Assembly (NCBI GenBank): GCA_010015655.1
Contig: ML976657.1
Span: 483,011-547,010, forward strand
From: Bimuria novae-zelandiae CBS 107.79
Lineage: Eukaryota > Ascomycota > Dothideomycetes > Pleosporales > Didymosphaeriaceae
DNA: 64,000 nt
Direction of reading: 5' to 3'
Part shown: piece by piece, positions 1 to 11,683 of the stretch
How positions within the stretch are numbered: position 1 is the stretch's first letter
Layout of the letters: the number at the start of each line of letters is the position of its first letter
The notes under the pieces: model-generated
The model's input: only the letters and a program-made list of their open reading frames with translations
Told to the model about the DNA's origin: nothing
Databases searched by the model: none
Position numbers and translations under genes: made by a program

Positions 1-299
1 GGAGATATAAGGGGGAGAAGTTTAATATTATAATGTTAATAATGGCTAGGTGGGGCGCGCGCCAAGGTAGAATAAAAAAAACGAGCTCCTTCGTAGTTTG
101 CTCATATGAGGACGGAAAGATGGGCCGAATTCGTGGACCCTTGGGGAATGGACCTCGGCTCGGGTACAACCCCCACCCCATCGAACCTCAACTGCATTCT
201 CGTCGAACGAAAGGATCCCAATCATCTTACATATCCATAGAACAAGCTGAAAATATCCCAAGCTTGCCTTTCATAGCTTGAGAGGAAAAATAAGGAACC
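1..299. other. Left-edge intergenic stretch
   Basis: No convincing coding sequence is seen. The stretch is probably the upstream region of the gene starting at 300. Short frames on both strands here have no family motif. Confidence 0.5.
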
Positions 300-1937
300 A
301 TGACAGCCCCAAACCAAACGCTAGAATTCAACTACGACGTGCGCGCCTCCACACCTCCCAGATCCGACTTCACACACGTGCATGCCATACTAATTCTTCC
401 TCAGATCTCATGTCCGTTTGCTTACATAGCCTCCACCCGCATCGAAGCCCTCGCCTCCCGCACCAACGCAACCCTGAGATGGCGTCCCGTCCTCCTCGGC
501 GCTATCTACCGCGCCACGGCCGCACCCCAAGGTGCCGCAGGCTCCGCCTCGGACGTCTTCAACCCAACTAAGAAAGCCGTGACGGCTGCGTCTATGCAGC
601 GCACGCTCCGGCGGTACGACATTAGGTACAATCCGCCGCCGCAGCATCCGCGCAAGACGGTCAATGCTTTGAGGCTGCTGTATGCGGTGGGTGAGGAGGA
701 GCGGAGAGTGCTGAGCAAGAAGCTGTTTCAAGCGTATTGGGCGGAGGGGAGGGATGTAAATGATGATGCAGAGTTGTTAAAGATTGTGCGTGAGAGTGGG
801 ATTGAGGGGGCGGAACGGTTGAGTGAGAAGACATTTGGAGATGCACATGCGAGGCAAGAGTTGGAGACTGCAACATCGGAGGCGATTGAACGCGGAGCTT
901 TTGGTGTTCCGGGTTTTTGGATACCCAACGAGCAGTGGGTTGATGTGAATGGTGAAAAGAGAGTTGGGAGGTTTTATTGGGGCCAGGATAGGATGCACCT
1001 TGTTGAAGCCTCATTGCTTGCACAGAGAGCTGGCGATCGATGGGAAAATGTGGAGAACTTGAAGAGCTTGATTCCGAGGTGCTTGCCCGATCGCAAAATC
1101 AACAGCAAAATCAGAGTGGAGTTTTGGTACGACTTCAGCAGCCCGTGGGCGTTTCTTGGATGGACTCAGCTCGAGCGTCTCAAGCGAACGTTCGGCGAAA
1201 ACCTCGAGATTGCTATGAAGCCTTTCTTGCTCGGAATTCTGTTTCGAGAGTGAGTATTATAGGTACACTAGCCATTGTAACACTCTTCGCTGACAGATTG
1301 TAGAATCGGTGCACCAGACTTTCCGGGTGGTGCCGACTCGCCCACTAAAGCCGCCTGGTCGCGACAAGATCAGGGCGACTATGTGCGGTTTTGGAACGCG
1401 GTTAACGTGCAGAAAGGCAGACCGGATAAGAACATCGACTTCCACTGGCCAGACGTCTTTCCTATTCGTACACCGACAGTGCTGCGATGTGCCATTGTGG
1501 AGCCCAGTACCGTACCTATACTTTGTTAGTTGCCTCCCTGCTCGCTCACTTATCATAACTAACTTTTCCCAGATCGTGCATGCTGGGAACAAAACGCAGA
1601 TGTAGCGAATGACTCCATCCTGGAGGAAGTCTTGAACAAAGGAGGCTTCGATGGCCCTAGATTGCTGAAGAAATCCAACGCATCGGAAATCAAGCAGAAA
1701 CTACGCGACCTGACCGCAGAGGCAAAGAAGCTCGGACTTTGTGGTGCCCCAACGTATCGCGTCTTGCGAAAATCTGGTGATGGTAGCTGGGAGCATGCGG
1801 GTGGACTAGTCTGGGGCCAGGACGAATTGAACGTTGTTGAAGACCTCATCACAGGATGGGACGCTGACGATACTACAACTCTCGCAGAGCCCCGAAAAAA
1901 GGCGAAATCGAGTCGGGAGACGACTGCTAGGCTATGA
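300..1937 (+). CDS. Tandem DSBA/HCCA-isomerase-like (GST-kappa fold) protein
   Basis: Exons are 300-338, 405-1249, 1304-1524 and 1573-1937, giving 489 aa; all three introns have GT..AG ends. The first intron (66 nt) is in frame, so the open frame runs through it; removing it restores the motif NYD-ISCPFAYIAS. The protein contains two copies of a DSBA-like thioredoxin-fold domain of the 2-hydroxychromene-2-carboxylate isomerase / glutathione transferase kappa type. Copy one has SCPFAYIAS near residue 15 and GVPGFWI (cis-Pro loop) near residue 180. Copy two has WYDFSSPWAFLG near residue 255 and GAPTYR near residue 445. In this superfamily the Ser next to the first strand replaces the redox Cys and binds glutathione. 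Single-domain members are about 200-230 aa, so the length fits a duplication. The substrate is unknown; a soluble glutathione-dependent isomerase or transferase role is inferred. Confidence 0.85.
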
Positions 1938-2993
1938 AATCGCGGCTCGCATTGCAGCAGGTTGTTGGCGAGCCAGGGTGCGCCTCAGGCCTTGCGTACT
2001 CATTCCCCCAACCGGACACGTACTTTACCGCCATTGTTTGTGCAGCACCGTTTCCGTACCTTTTATTATTGACCAGGAATCCTCATGATCCTCCAGGACA
2101 TTGGACATTGAAACTTCTCCAACGACATCGTCTTGCGTGATATTGAAGGACTGCATAGCCAGAGCCAGAATCATCACCTTAGACAGCACCCTCCGAAACG
2201 CATGAACCAAAGATACGGCCCGACAGATGTTCCGCGTCCCCACAGAGCTGTGCGATCCCTAAGAAACAATGGCGCCGATGAGTTTCGAGTGCAGTGGACT
2301 AGCGGCCTCCCGACCTACCGGCCATCAAGTCAAATTCTCAACTTCAGACCGCCTAACACCCCCGATGTGGCCCGAGGGCTATAACCACCGTCTTGCCTGA
2401 GTTCTGAAGCTCTTGTCCGACATGTGGCCAGGATATCGTCGCTGAAGTTCCAACAGCCTATTCCGGCCTACCACCGAGATAAACAGCCGCATCGCGTTTT
2501 CCATAGATTACCGACCGGCTGTACGCCTCAACACTTCTTTCCAATCACCGTGAATGTTTTTTTCTATAATTACTCTCGCACCTAGGCGATTTTGGTCGCT
2601 GATTGGCTTTGACGTGGATGAAACGTACACGACAAGGATCTTCGCAAACAAACCCTGACCGGGGCCGTTACAGACCTGATTGCGACTTTATGCATGCCTC
2701 TGCAGCGCATAAAACTGGACTGGGGCAACGCGTACTGCGTATTGATAGAGTGACCTGGCGTGGTTCGAGACATGAAAGCGACGGGAAGTCGATGGGTATT
2801 TATTAGGCACGGTGCTTCGAGCCGTGGGATCGATGTCTTGCGTGTGCTCTCTCTCTGAGTAGCTCTTCAATTGTTGAGGTAGTATCCGCTTTCCGTTCCT
2901 TATATCGAGAAGATTCCAAGCGTATGCCAAAGGCGATACAAGTCTACTCTTTTGCCCGACGGAAGGATATACTCGCTCCCCAAAACCGACACG
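1938..2993. other. Intergenic region, about 1 kb
   Basis: Only short frames without family motifs are present. The last few hundred bases probably contain the promoter and 5' leader of the gene at 2994. Confidence 0.4.
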
Positions 2994-4040
2994 ATGGCTG
3001 AAATAACTCACATGCCGGAAACCACTGTGGAAGAGCAGCACATAATCCCCAGTGTCGAAGATGTGCCATGTGCGACTCCTCGTAAAGAGATTGAAAAGCA
3101 TGTGTCAACAGCAAGCGACCGCGACTCCGGAGTTTACCTCTCCGATAACGAGGACCTGCCGGCTTCTCCTCGACCGTCATCATTCTCTTCAACACGCTCT
3201 TTGTCAACGAAGTCGACACCACAACGGCCAGACTCGATAGCGCGCCTTCGTCGTCCCGCCGAGCTCAACTTGGGGTTCAACGCGACGGACGATCCTGCAA
3301 AGCCCCGCTCTGAGCTCGATCTTCGCTTCGATCTCATTCGAAATTCAAAGAATCAGAACAAGGCCGCACTCCGGTCGCCCACACAGCTGCTACAGGATCG
3401 GCTGAACCTATCACCACAGAAGAAACAATACGAGGACAAGGTGCGCATCTTCACGCCTCCAAAGCCTATGCTCAACAGCTGTATATTGCCCGGGCCTGCG
3501 GTACAGATGGAGGCTTTCACGGGCACCTCGGTGCGCGCGCGGACAGAGAAGAGCAGTCGGCCGGCATGGTGGTGCAAGTTTGACAGGCTCGTGGTGTTTG
3601 ACGGCGCCGAAGAAGGGAACAATGGAGACTTGAAGTTCAAGACGCGAACGAGCAAGGGGCTGTCTGTCGCTCGGCGACGAGGCGATATCGAGACTGTGGT
3701 CATCCCGATGGATTGCTCGCATTGCCAGGTGATGCTGAATCGCAGAGAGTGGAAGTATGATATCCAGGTATGCCAGCGTGGTGTATGTTGGGATTGTAGA
3801 GAGAGGTGTAGGTGGGAGATGGAGCAAGAGAGGGTGGGGGCCGATGACGAAAAGACAGAGGACGAACGGACAGACGCCAACAGAGTGAGAGCAGATAGTG
3901 TGCTGCAGGACGAAGATGCGCAGGAAGAAGAGCTACTGGCCAAGATCGGTATCGAGCGGCGACCGAAGACGCCGACAGTAATGGTCGGAGGTATCGAGGA
4001 GAGATTGGATGGTGCTGCATCGCCGCCTGGCGTACAATGA
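2994..4040 (+). CDS. Hypothetical protein with a C-terminal Cys cluster
   Basis: A single exon encodes 348 aa. The frame is open 42 nt further upstream but only from a TTG; ATG 2994 has A at -3 and G at +4 and was chosen. The first ~110 residues are Ser/Thr/Pro-rich and look disordered, with SP and TP sites. A conserved-looking core follows (WWCKFDRLVVFDG), then a Cys-rich patch at about residues 240-275: CSHC, then CQRGVCWDCRERC. The spacing suggests metal binding but matches no zinc-finger class I can name. The last ~75 residues are acidic and charged. Function not recognised. Confidence 0.7.
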   Translation: MAEITHMPETTVEEQHIIPSVEDVPCATPRKEIEKHVSTASDRDSGVYLSDNEDLPASPRPSSFSSTRSLSTKSTPQRPDSIARLRRPAELNLGFNATDDPAKPRSELDLRFDLIRNSKNQNKAALRSPTQLLQDRLNLSPQKKQYEDKVRIFTPPKPMLNSCILPGPAVQMEAFTGTSVRARTEKSSRPAWWCKFDRLVVFDGAEEGNNGDLKFKTRTSKGLSVARRRGDIETVVIPMDCSHCQVMLNRREWKYDIQVCQRGVCWDCRERCRWEMEQERVGADDEKTEDERTDANRVRADSVLQDEDAQEEELLAKIGIERRPKTPTVMVGGIEERLDGAASPPGVQ

Positions 4041-4273
4041 ATATTGGAATCCAGGGTAAATATTAGAGGACAGTAAGCATTCCAGAGGGCACCACCTACA
4101 ATTCTATGTGTATACTTGATCAATAGATTTCGTCTTCTGTCGTCAAAATGAATCCAGATGTCTACGCCATGTAGAAACCCCTCTTGAACGCTCAAAGGGT
4201 ATATGCTAGCCAATGCAGAAGAAATCGTGACGAATATGGCGAAGAAATGCCAAATGGCGAGTGCTTTTCGCAA

Positions 4274-5162
4274 CTAATCCAGATCCATGGCATCGTCCAT
4301 GAATTCGAATGGAGCATCTTCCATCTCAACAGACATGTCTGTGGTCTGTTGCTGCGCTAATTGTTCGAAGTCCCTACTCGTAAAGTTGTCCGGATTGGCG
4401 TCCGGACGCTCTTGTACTACGCTGTGAGCACGCTCACAGCCAGCAAGCAAATACCTGAGCATGTTATCAAGATCGAGCTCTTCTAGGCGGACATTCTTCC
4501 TAGACTCGCCTTTGCCGTAATTGCTGGTCTTTGTGGCCTTCTCGTCGGCGTCTTTCCAGGCATTCCGATAGTCCTTCGCGAGGCCCAGGTGTATGCGCAC
4601 CTCCTGATTGCCCAACGAAGCATGCAACGGGCAATTTGGATCGTCGAGCGCTTCGAGGAGGTTTGCGTGAAAGGCATGCAGAGCCCGTGGGCGTGTGTGG
4701 TGTAGGTCGGGGTTTGTGATGTACTTGAGGGCGTTTACGTTCGTCCGCGGCGCGTTGCCTGATACAAAAACACCCATGATCTCGAGCACAGTAGATATAA
4801 AGCGCTCAAGGAGTGTGTAGAACTCGAAGAAATCGACCTTGAACATGGCCTCGGCCAGTTTCTGTGTCCAGTTAGCTTGCATTTACGAAGGACAACGGCA
4901 CTGGACCACTCACACTGTTCGTTGTGCGCATGAAGGCGTACCGCAACTCTATACGACTGTCTATATTGCCATTCTGGTCAATTTCGGCCCGTAAAATCTC
5001 CGTAGCACGTAGATAAGACATAGCAAGCGATTCGGCCTTCCACTGCAGACGATTCATCAACTTCGTTGCTTTGGCCTTGTCTTGCTTCAACTTCTCAGCC
5101 TTTGACTGCACCAACGTCTCCAAGGGCGTTTTGGGCGCATATCTAGAGTTTGCAAGAGACAT
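4274..5162 (-). CDS. Conserved hypothetical protein, two exons
   Basis: On the minus strand exon 1 is 5162-4914 and exon 2 is 4861-4274, joined across a 52-nt intron (GTGAGT donor, CTAAC branch, CAG acceptor) in phase 0. The product is 278 aa. The N-terminal ~80 residues are charged and helical (ETLVQSKAEKLKQDKAKATK); the middle contains KVDFFEFYTLLERF and LHHTRPRALHAFHANLLEAL, which looks like a folded helical domain. The C-terminus is acidic and ends EFMDDAMDLD. No family is recognised. It is divergent from the gene at 5537 with a 374-bp spacer. Confidence 0.75.
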
Positions 5163-5536
5163 GGCGGCGCCACGGCAAACAGAAGCGGGTGGTTGAGGTT
5201 AAGTGTGGAACTGCGATCGTTAGTGTCGAGGTGCTTATGAGACCTCACGCACCGCCGGTACTTGTAGATAAACGAAAGATCCAAATAAGCTATGATCACG
5301 TTAATGTTGATACGGGGCTACTGGCTAGAAAAAACATGGCGCGCGTTCATTGTGTGTGGAGTCGTGGTACCGGTCCGTGAGGCTGCGCTAATAATGGCGC
5401 ACGGACTTGACCATCGCTATCACGTGACTCTCTAAGGCCGGGCAGCAAGTGTGTACCCGAGTTAAACTGCGCATCCTCTTCTGCTCAACCACGCCGTTCC
5501 TTGCTAATCTTCCCATTATTAAAGCGCTCGTCGACT
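5163..5536. promoter_or_regulatory. Divergent intergenic promoter region
   Basis: The stretch separates two divergently transcribed genes (starts at 5162 minus and 5537 plus), so it should hold both promoters. No specific element was identified. Confidence 0.4.
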
Positions 5537-6990
5537 ATGGCGAAGGCTAAGCGAGACACCGAGGTAGGTCCTTCAATTTGAGAATTACCGATTGAAATAC
5601 TGGCGGGCTGTCCACAAACCCGCTCACGCGGCGCTGTACGTCTGCCGATACCTACCGTCATACCCAATCATCCCCTCTACTGATTCTTTCACTGCGTTAT
5701 CCTCCCTAGACAGAAACCCAGGCATGGTTCTACAATTAGGTGGCATACTAACTTTGAAAAGCGTCGCAAGAACGCAGAGTCTGCTCGTACCGAACGCACG
5801 CTCAAAGCACACGTCACGACAGATGCATCGTCCAAAACTACCATCGTGCGCCAGCGACGCAAGCGACGGGCTTCAACGCTAGCCCTCCAAGATTCAGGAT
5901 CTTGTGTTCCGCTCGCCGCGAAGTATCCGCGCGTAACATTCATGGACTTGCCTACCGAGGTACGTTCCTTTGCACAACGTGCTGTAGTCATTCTTTTACT
6001 GATGCGAACAGTTGCGTCTCGAGATCTATAAGTTCGCCTCTGAAACCAACTTGATACACGTCCATCATAAAGAAGTCGAGCACCAAGGTGGACAGGAGTT
6101 CACCTGGACCCCGTGCAAAGGTGTCAATCCCAACAATTCCCATCCTCTGCGCCAACCCCAAATGGTCCGGCATGTGCAAGGACGACGAGCGCTGCACCTA
6201 CAGGGTGAAAAAACCACCAACACCCGTCGGGTTCTGGGCACTTGCGGCGTGCTGCAAGCTCATCCGTAGGGAATGTTGGGAGTACTTCATGGGAGCCACA
6301 GTGTACTCTATCCGAGCGGATCTTGTGTTACACTGGCTCAACTATCTGAAAGAGAAGTTTCCGAATTCACTGAGCCATATCAAGAAGAGCACTTTGGAAG
6401 GAGGACTCGTCGGCTCAGAGGACTTTTTCACGGACTATGATCGTGGCAACCCACCTGCAGATACTGATCTGGGGGAGATCAAGATGCTGGTCCCAGCCCT
6501 CGAAGCCATTGCCGTGCAGCGCTATGAGACCCTATACAATTTTAAATTAACCGATATAGACGCCCCCTCGTGGACCGAACCGGTCGATATAGGAGGTTGG
6601 GACGCTCAGTCTCGCATGGTCAACTACAGGATTCGGCCTTCGCAAGGCACCCGCCTACTGAGGTGGTTCAACCGCGACTTCGGGTCACATGTCGCTATCA
6701 CAGTGGAGACTACTGTCTTAGCAGAGTGGGAATTTCTTTCTAAGGCTTGGGTTAATCCAAAAGGCACGGACGAAAACGTGAGTGGTCGATCAAAAGAACA
6801 CCAGGCCGTCATTTGCTTCTCGCGCAAGCCACTGGCCGCTGAGGAAGCAGACCAGGAGAGCACGCAAGTGCACAAGCCCGAAAGCGAACGCGAAATCGAA
6901 GTTAGTGTCTTTGGACCTAAAGAAGTCGCACGCCAGGGTGCACAGGCGAGTTGGAGGATCTGGTGGGATTTCAAATTCGTCAGATATTGA
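5537..6990 (+). CDS. Hypothetical protein with LPTE-type motif; exon structure partly unresolved
   Basis: Clear exons are 5537-5563, 5762-5959 and one starting at 6012; the frame that ends at 6990 forms the last exon. Introns 5564-5761 (TACTAAC branch) and 5960-6011 join in phase 0. The motif LPTE-LRLEIYKFASE is typical of the large fungal family of short F-box-like proteins, and CKLIRRECWEYFMG matches the region that follows it. Between 6060 and 6203 the reading frame changes by one. It can be reconciled by an intron at 6113-6203 (GTGCAA..CTACAG), by weaker introns ending at 6120, or by a frameshift. The C-terminal third is Glu/Lys-rich. A role as a substrate adaptor is only a family-level guess. 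Confidence 0.6.
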
Positions 6991-7504
6991 AGCCTATGAG
7001 GGACAGTTCGATTTCATCCGCGATGACAGATGTGCGTTTGCGGCTAAGTGAACTTGGAAGAGTGGTCTATCCTACATGCTCGACAGATACATCTGTCACT
7101 GAGACGCAGTAGTGTGAAGATACCTCTTCTTTGGCATCACGAGGTCTTTTGAAAGAGAGGAATGACCTTTGTTGTTTCTCCTCCTATAATACAGCGCTTT
7201 TTACACATATTGCAATGCCCTCACTGCTTTTTGATGTTCTTGCTTCATACGCTTTCTAGACTATACAAGAAATACCCTTCCGGTCACTCGCTATGGACAA
7301 CTAGCATGTACTAGGTAGCATAGGGGGCAACAATTGATGTTATTGACCGTTGGGTCTGGGCCAAGCTATGGAAGCTGCGCACCTAGGTCAAGCCCACGAC
7401 TTCTCCGTAACCAGCACACTTATCGTACAGCATGAGCTTTGAACACAAATTATTGTCCAACAAACAATCCCTCAGAATGTCCGCTTGAGGCACAAGTCTG
7501 CCTG
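6991..7504. other. Intergenic region between convergent genes
   Basis: 3' flanks of two convergent genes. Nothing else is seen. Confidence 0.4.
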
Positions 7505-8145
7505 CTAAGCAGCTGTGTCGCTACCCGCAGCGCCAGGACCACCACCATGGTAGTCGCCATCTATGACCAATTAATAAGAGTTCATTGAAGATCCACAACC
7601 ACTTACTACGGCCATTGCATCCACCAAGACCACCAAGACCGCCCTTCTTGGAAGCCTCTGCAAACTAGTCAGTACTGTTCTAGCATATCTCGAATCGCGA
7701 ATCTCGAATCTCGAATCTGATGCATACCTTTGGCGAAGGCATTCCTCGCATTCTCCTCCTCCTCTTTCTGCCTTGCAAAGGCACCTTGTTCATCCGCAAA
7801 ACTGGGTACTGGAATGGGGCCGACGTCGACAGGTTGACGAGTGTTGGGGTCGAGAGGAGTGTACCCTGGAGTGTTAGCTACAACATACCCGTGAGAAGAT
7901 CTGTTAAATCGTGTTCCCCCAGAATGGGCAATACAAGTCTCGAAAGGATGGTGGAGTGTTAACCTACCAAGGGCGAACCACCGCCGGGCCTCGTCGAGGG
8001 TCACCAAGGAATCCCGACCTGAAGCCGCGCGAGGGATGAGAAAGGCTTGAGCGGAAGGATTACTCAATAGGGGCTCGGAGGGAATTGGAGGTTGTCCAGA
8101 GGGTGGCATAGATGAGCTGTTGAAGGGCGGGGGTAAGCTCGACAT
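7505..8145 (-). CDS. Small four-exon hypothetical protein
   Basis: Minus-strand exons are 8145-7968, 7865-7728, 7657-7607 and 7560-7505, with all splice phases consistent, giving 140 aa. The N-terminus is Pro/Ser-rich and disordered; a short core TLDEARRWFALGGYTPLDP follows; then a charged helix (ARQKEEEENARNAFAK) and a Gly-rich tail (KKGGLGGLGGCNG). No family recognised. The first intron (102 nt) contains a second donor and acceptor pair, so a 12-nt micro-exon is formally possible but would leave a 23-nt intron. A short imperfect repeat (TCGAATC units) lies in intron 2. Confidence 0.7.
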
Positions 8146-9329
8146 ATCTCAAGCTCTCCGTGAGCTAAGTATATGAGGTAAGGTGTAGAGTTATGTTTCT
8201 TTGATCAAGGGTGAATATACCGAGAAGGAGTGACGTGATCTGTAAGACTTTGCTGACGAGAGCTATGGATGGTGTGAAGAAAGGGGTAATACTTGAAAGA
8301 AGATATTTGAAAGCGCTTTTATAGAAAAAGCGGCTCCCATTGGAGCCGAGGAACAGATCTTAAACCCTCATCGCCCGAAAAGAAGAATCAAGCAAACAGT
8401 CGAAGCTCTCCTGTACGTGAAGTGCAAACAAGCATCCTATGCTGCTCGGTGTATCCGGGGCCTTACCGTGCTCGTTGCAGCCTACCACAGCTCCCAGCAT
8501 GCGTTGGATACGCGATTCCTTGACTGAAAACTCTTCGTTCCGCCCGAATTCTTTCACTTGTCTAATAGGAGTAGTGCGGGGCCAGTCATTCCCGACCATC
8601 CGTCAAACAGGTCGTTGCGACGGCAAGATGGATCGAGACCCAGGTACCTGAGCCTATTGGCTGGCGTGCAGGTACGTTTGTGGTACATTGGGGACTAGGT
8701 GAATTGCAGAGACGAGAGTGGCATGGAAGGACGGAACGTTGCCTTCCGACGGCCATTGCGCGCGCTATACTGCGTAAAAAAAATTCTAGAAAGAAGTTTA
8801 TCAAACGGGAGATCACGAAGCATCTATGCAAGCCCATCAGTCCCTCATGCTACTTGTTCGAATTCTGCGTCAGCGTTCGAGGACTTAGGCGAATAGTGTA
8901 TGCGCTTAATGCAAACCCGATGCCAGCCTCAGGAGGTTAAAACTTATTCGCGATACAGAAAACATGCTCATTGGATTGCTCGCACCTTCAACAACCAGTT
9001 AGCTACAGCGCACGCCACTCCAATTCTCCGTGTCCTCTTTTAATATCCGTCCGCTCTCTACGTCCAAACACTCATCGATCGCATGGTGAGCTGATTAATC
9101 AGACCAGTCAAACGCGGTACCACGTGTGTGGCATCGGATCAAGAATCCTGCCCTTTTCAGCATCATGGGATAAGGCAACGGCACTGCTATTGTTATATTA
9201 CCGCAAGCTCACTCGCGCATTCACATCGTGTGTATACGCAATAAACACATCGTACCTCAAGTTACATCCAGCCTCTTCAACATTGTCGGAGTTCATCATA
9301 AGAATGGTCCCGAAGTCTACCCCAGTTAC
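8146..9329. other. Intergenic region, about 1.2 kb
   Basis: It contains the upstream region of the gene at 7505-8145 and the downstream region of the membrane protein at 9330. No coding exon or repeat is supported. Confidence 0.4.
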
Positions 9330-11096
9330 CTAATCCCCCACCCAGACACAAACCCCATACCTCACCAACATCTGCCCCACAACTACAAACCCCCCCACCG
9401 CCGGATTCGCACTAACAACATACACGCCCGCCCTCACCAGCGGACCAAACTGCCACGCCCGCGTCAGTCTCGAATCCTTCTGCTCCTGATCTAGCACCCA
9501 CCATATCCCAAAGATCACCCCTAAGATCAGCCACTGCACCGAATACGTCCGCCACGTCGAGGATTCCTCTAGTGGTATGGAGCCAGGGTGGAAGCGGGAC
9601 ATGACGCCGTAGATGGCGAGGGGCGTGAGCGCGACAACGGTCGTGATGAGGTATTTCGTTATCTGGAGACAGAGGGAGTGGGAAAGTATGGAGGACGTGA
9701 AGGTTGTGGTCCAGTCGCGGTGGGTGAAGGGCCAACAGGGCTTGGAGAGGGAGAGGGACTCGAGGCGGTAGAGCAGTGGCGGTGAGGTATCTTCAAGTGA
9801 TGAGGGTGCAGAGCCGCGTGCAATGGGATTGCAGCAGGGCACGGCGAGGAGAGCATCATCTTCTGTGTCAGCGTAATTCAGTTTCGCGGGCAGTGGGGCG
9901 ACGGCGTGTGAATGGGCGTTAAGGGTAAGCGACGAGCAAACGGATGCTGCTTTTTCCGTTGCCTGTGAAGCTCCACGAGGATGAGTGACCGGGGGAGCGG
10001 CAATTCCGAAATTTGCGGTGAGAGTATCGAACGGATTGGTGGAGAAGCGGAGGTTTTCCGCGTCGTCGCCGGTGGCAAGACCGCAGCTGCAAACAGTGAC
10101 CCGGTCCTCAAGGACTCGGCCTACGGCGCCTTCGAATACACCGCCTCTTCTTCGGGCTTCGTCCATGATGCTACTTTCTACGATATATAGCGAGGCGTAG
10201 TCGGGCCTGCACAGGTTGCCGAGTAGATTCATGACTGACATTACGGCGTAGGGAGCGACCGTCAATCCGAACGCTGCATACCCAAATTGTGCGATTTGAT
10301 CTCCACGTGAGCGGTACAGCGTCATGAGGGCATATCCAGATTGCACAAGCGCGATTAGAGCCTTGACCATGTTGTACGTTGCAGAAACCTCGAGGACAGC
10401 GCGTGGGCTCGCAGGCGCTGTGAACTGCGCATCTGAAGGAACGATGGCAAACCGGTATCCTTCAGGAAGGCTGTACGCTCCATGAATGACTTGCCTCTGG
10501 ACGTAGACCGGGGTGCGAAACCGGGACTTCAACCAGGGAGGCGAGTAGGTCAGGACGTGTATAGAGCGATCGCAGGCGACTTCTGTTTTCCCTGACGGCC
10601 ATTCCACGTTATCCCCCTCTCGCGTGGTGCACGACTCTTGCTTCGCTCTCTTGAACACCGCATTGCTAACTTCATCTCCATCCACTGGTCGCCAATCTTT
10701 CCCGCGCACGACAATGCATAGCGCTCCACTCCTTGCTGCCTTCCTCAAATCGTCATTTCTTACAAGGACAGCGCCACACAAAATGGCTTCAATGCCGCGA
10801 TAAAGCCCCAAAGCAGGAAAGAGCAAGCTTCCGATGACTGAAGCGATGAAGTCGTCCGAGCGCTCGCCAGGCCGCGTGAGTACCGTCGCTGCATGCGCCA
10901 CGTAATTGAAGAGGTAAAAAAGCGCGACATCCGTCCATTTCGTCGGTGTGCAGAGCAGTCCTGGGGTCCCATGGTTCGATGTCCCCAGAGGCAACGGCAG
11001 TGTGATGTTTTGCAGCGGCAAAGCTGAAACTGTGTAAGCGAAAGCACACAGCTGAACGAGGTGCTGGGTGATCGTGAAGTTCTTGAGCGGCATCAT
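9330..11096 (-). CDS. Multi-pass membrane protein, fungal hypothetical
   Basis: A single exon encodes 588 aa from ATG 11096. The N-terminus looks like a signal peptide or anchor ending near CAFAYTVSALP. Hydrophobic segments follow near residues 55-110 (VALFYLFNYVAHAA, IGSLLFPALGLYRGI), 245-300 (two segments around ALIALVQSGYALM and YAVMSVMNLLG), and 480-590 (YLITTVVALTPLAIYGV, WLILGVIFGIWWVLD, GGFVVVGQMLVRYGV). A central ~120-residue hydrophilic loop is probably exposed to the cytosol or lumen. The architecture resembles unnamed membrane proteins common in Pezizomycotina; no transporter signature was recognised. Confidence 0.75.
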   Translation of the reverse strand: MMPLKNFTITQHLVQLCAFAYTVSALPLQNITLPLPLGTSNHGTPGLLCTPTKWTDVALFYLFNYVAHAATVLTRPGERSDDFIASVIGSLLFPALGLYRGIEAILCGAVLVRNDDLRKAARSGALCIVVRGKDWRPVDGDEVSNAVFKRAKQESCTTREGDNVEWPSGKTEVACDRSIHVLTYSPPWLKSRFRTPVYVQRQVIHGAYSLPEGYRFAIVPSDAQFTAPASPRAVLEVSATYNMVKALIALVQSGYALMTLYRSRGDQIAQFGYAAFGLTVAPYAVMSVMNLLGNLCRPDYASLYIVESSIMDEARRRGGVFEGAVGRVLEDRVTVCSCGLATGDDAENLRFSTNPFDTLTANFGIAAPPVTHPRGASQATEKAASVCSSLTLNAHSHAVAPLPAKLNYADTEDDALLAVPCCNPIARGSAPSSLEDTSPPLLYRLESLSLSKPCWPFTHRDWTTTFTSSILSHSLCLQITKYLITTVVALTPLAIYGVMSRFHPGSIPLEESSTWRTYSVQWLILGVIFGIWWVLDQEQKDSRLTRAWQFGPLVRAGVYVVSANPAVGGFVVVGQMLVRYGVCVWVGD

Positions 11097-11683
11097 GACT
11101 ATCTACGACCGGTGACCACGAAGGCGACTCGAAAAGAGAATCGTCATGAAGAAGGGTAGAAAATACCGACGATACGAACCGCGCATCGTGATGTTGAAGT
11201 CTGCCTTGGCCGGTCGTTGACCAAGACGAGGTCTCATTCGCTTCTGGGCGCGCCGACTCGTATTCGCCCGGACGGCGTCCACTCACTGCATGTTGCCCCG
11301 CCATGTGCGACTAGCGTTCTGTAGGTGCGGAAAACACAGCCCAGCTTGCAGATCCCTTCATCTCGTTTCTAGCTGGAAAGATACATAAGGAAACAGGTGT
11401 GCGTGACTACCTATGTGCGTTGAGAAAAATAAAGAATCAAAGAGCAGAAACCAAGCCGAACAGTAACATCCTTCCGTTGCATACGCGAAACCCAGAACGT
11501 ACCATGCAAATGTGGTCCCTCCCGTCTCGCCATTTGACTAACTGAGTCCAATCGTGGAGTGATCAGATCCAGGGGATGTAGAACGAGTATTTTCTAATAT
11601 CACAGGATGAACAATATGCACATCGACGGTGCTCCCAGACAATCCTGTAGCTATAATTCTTCAAGCGGCGACGAAGTACCACG
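11097..11683. other. Intergenic region
   Basis: Upstream flank of the membrane protein gene and 3' flank of the decayed HET gene. Nothing else is supported. Confidence 0.4.

Noticed and set aside
7681..7725. TCGAATC-type short repeats as a possible CRISPR-like or satellite array
   Set aside because: Only a few degenerate units within an intron of a fungal gene.
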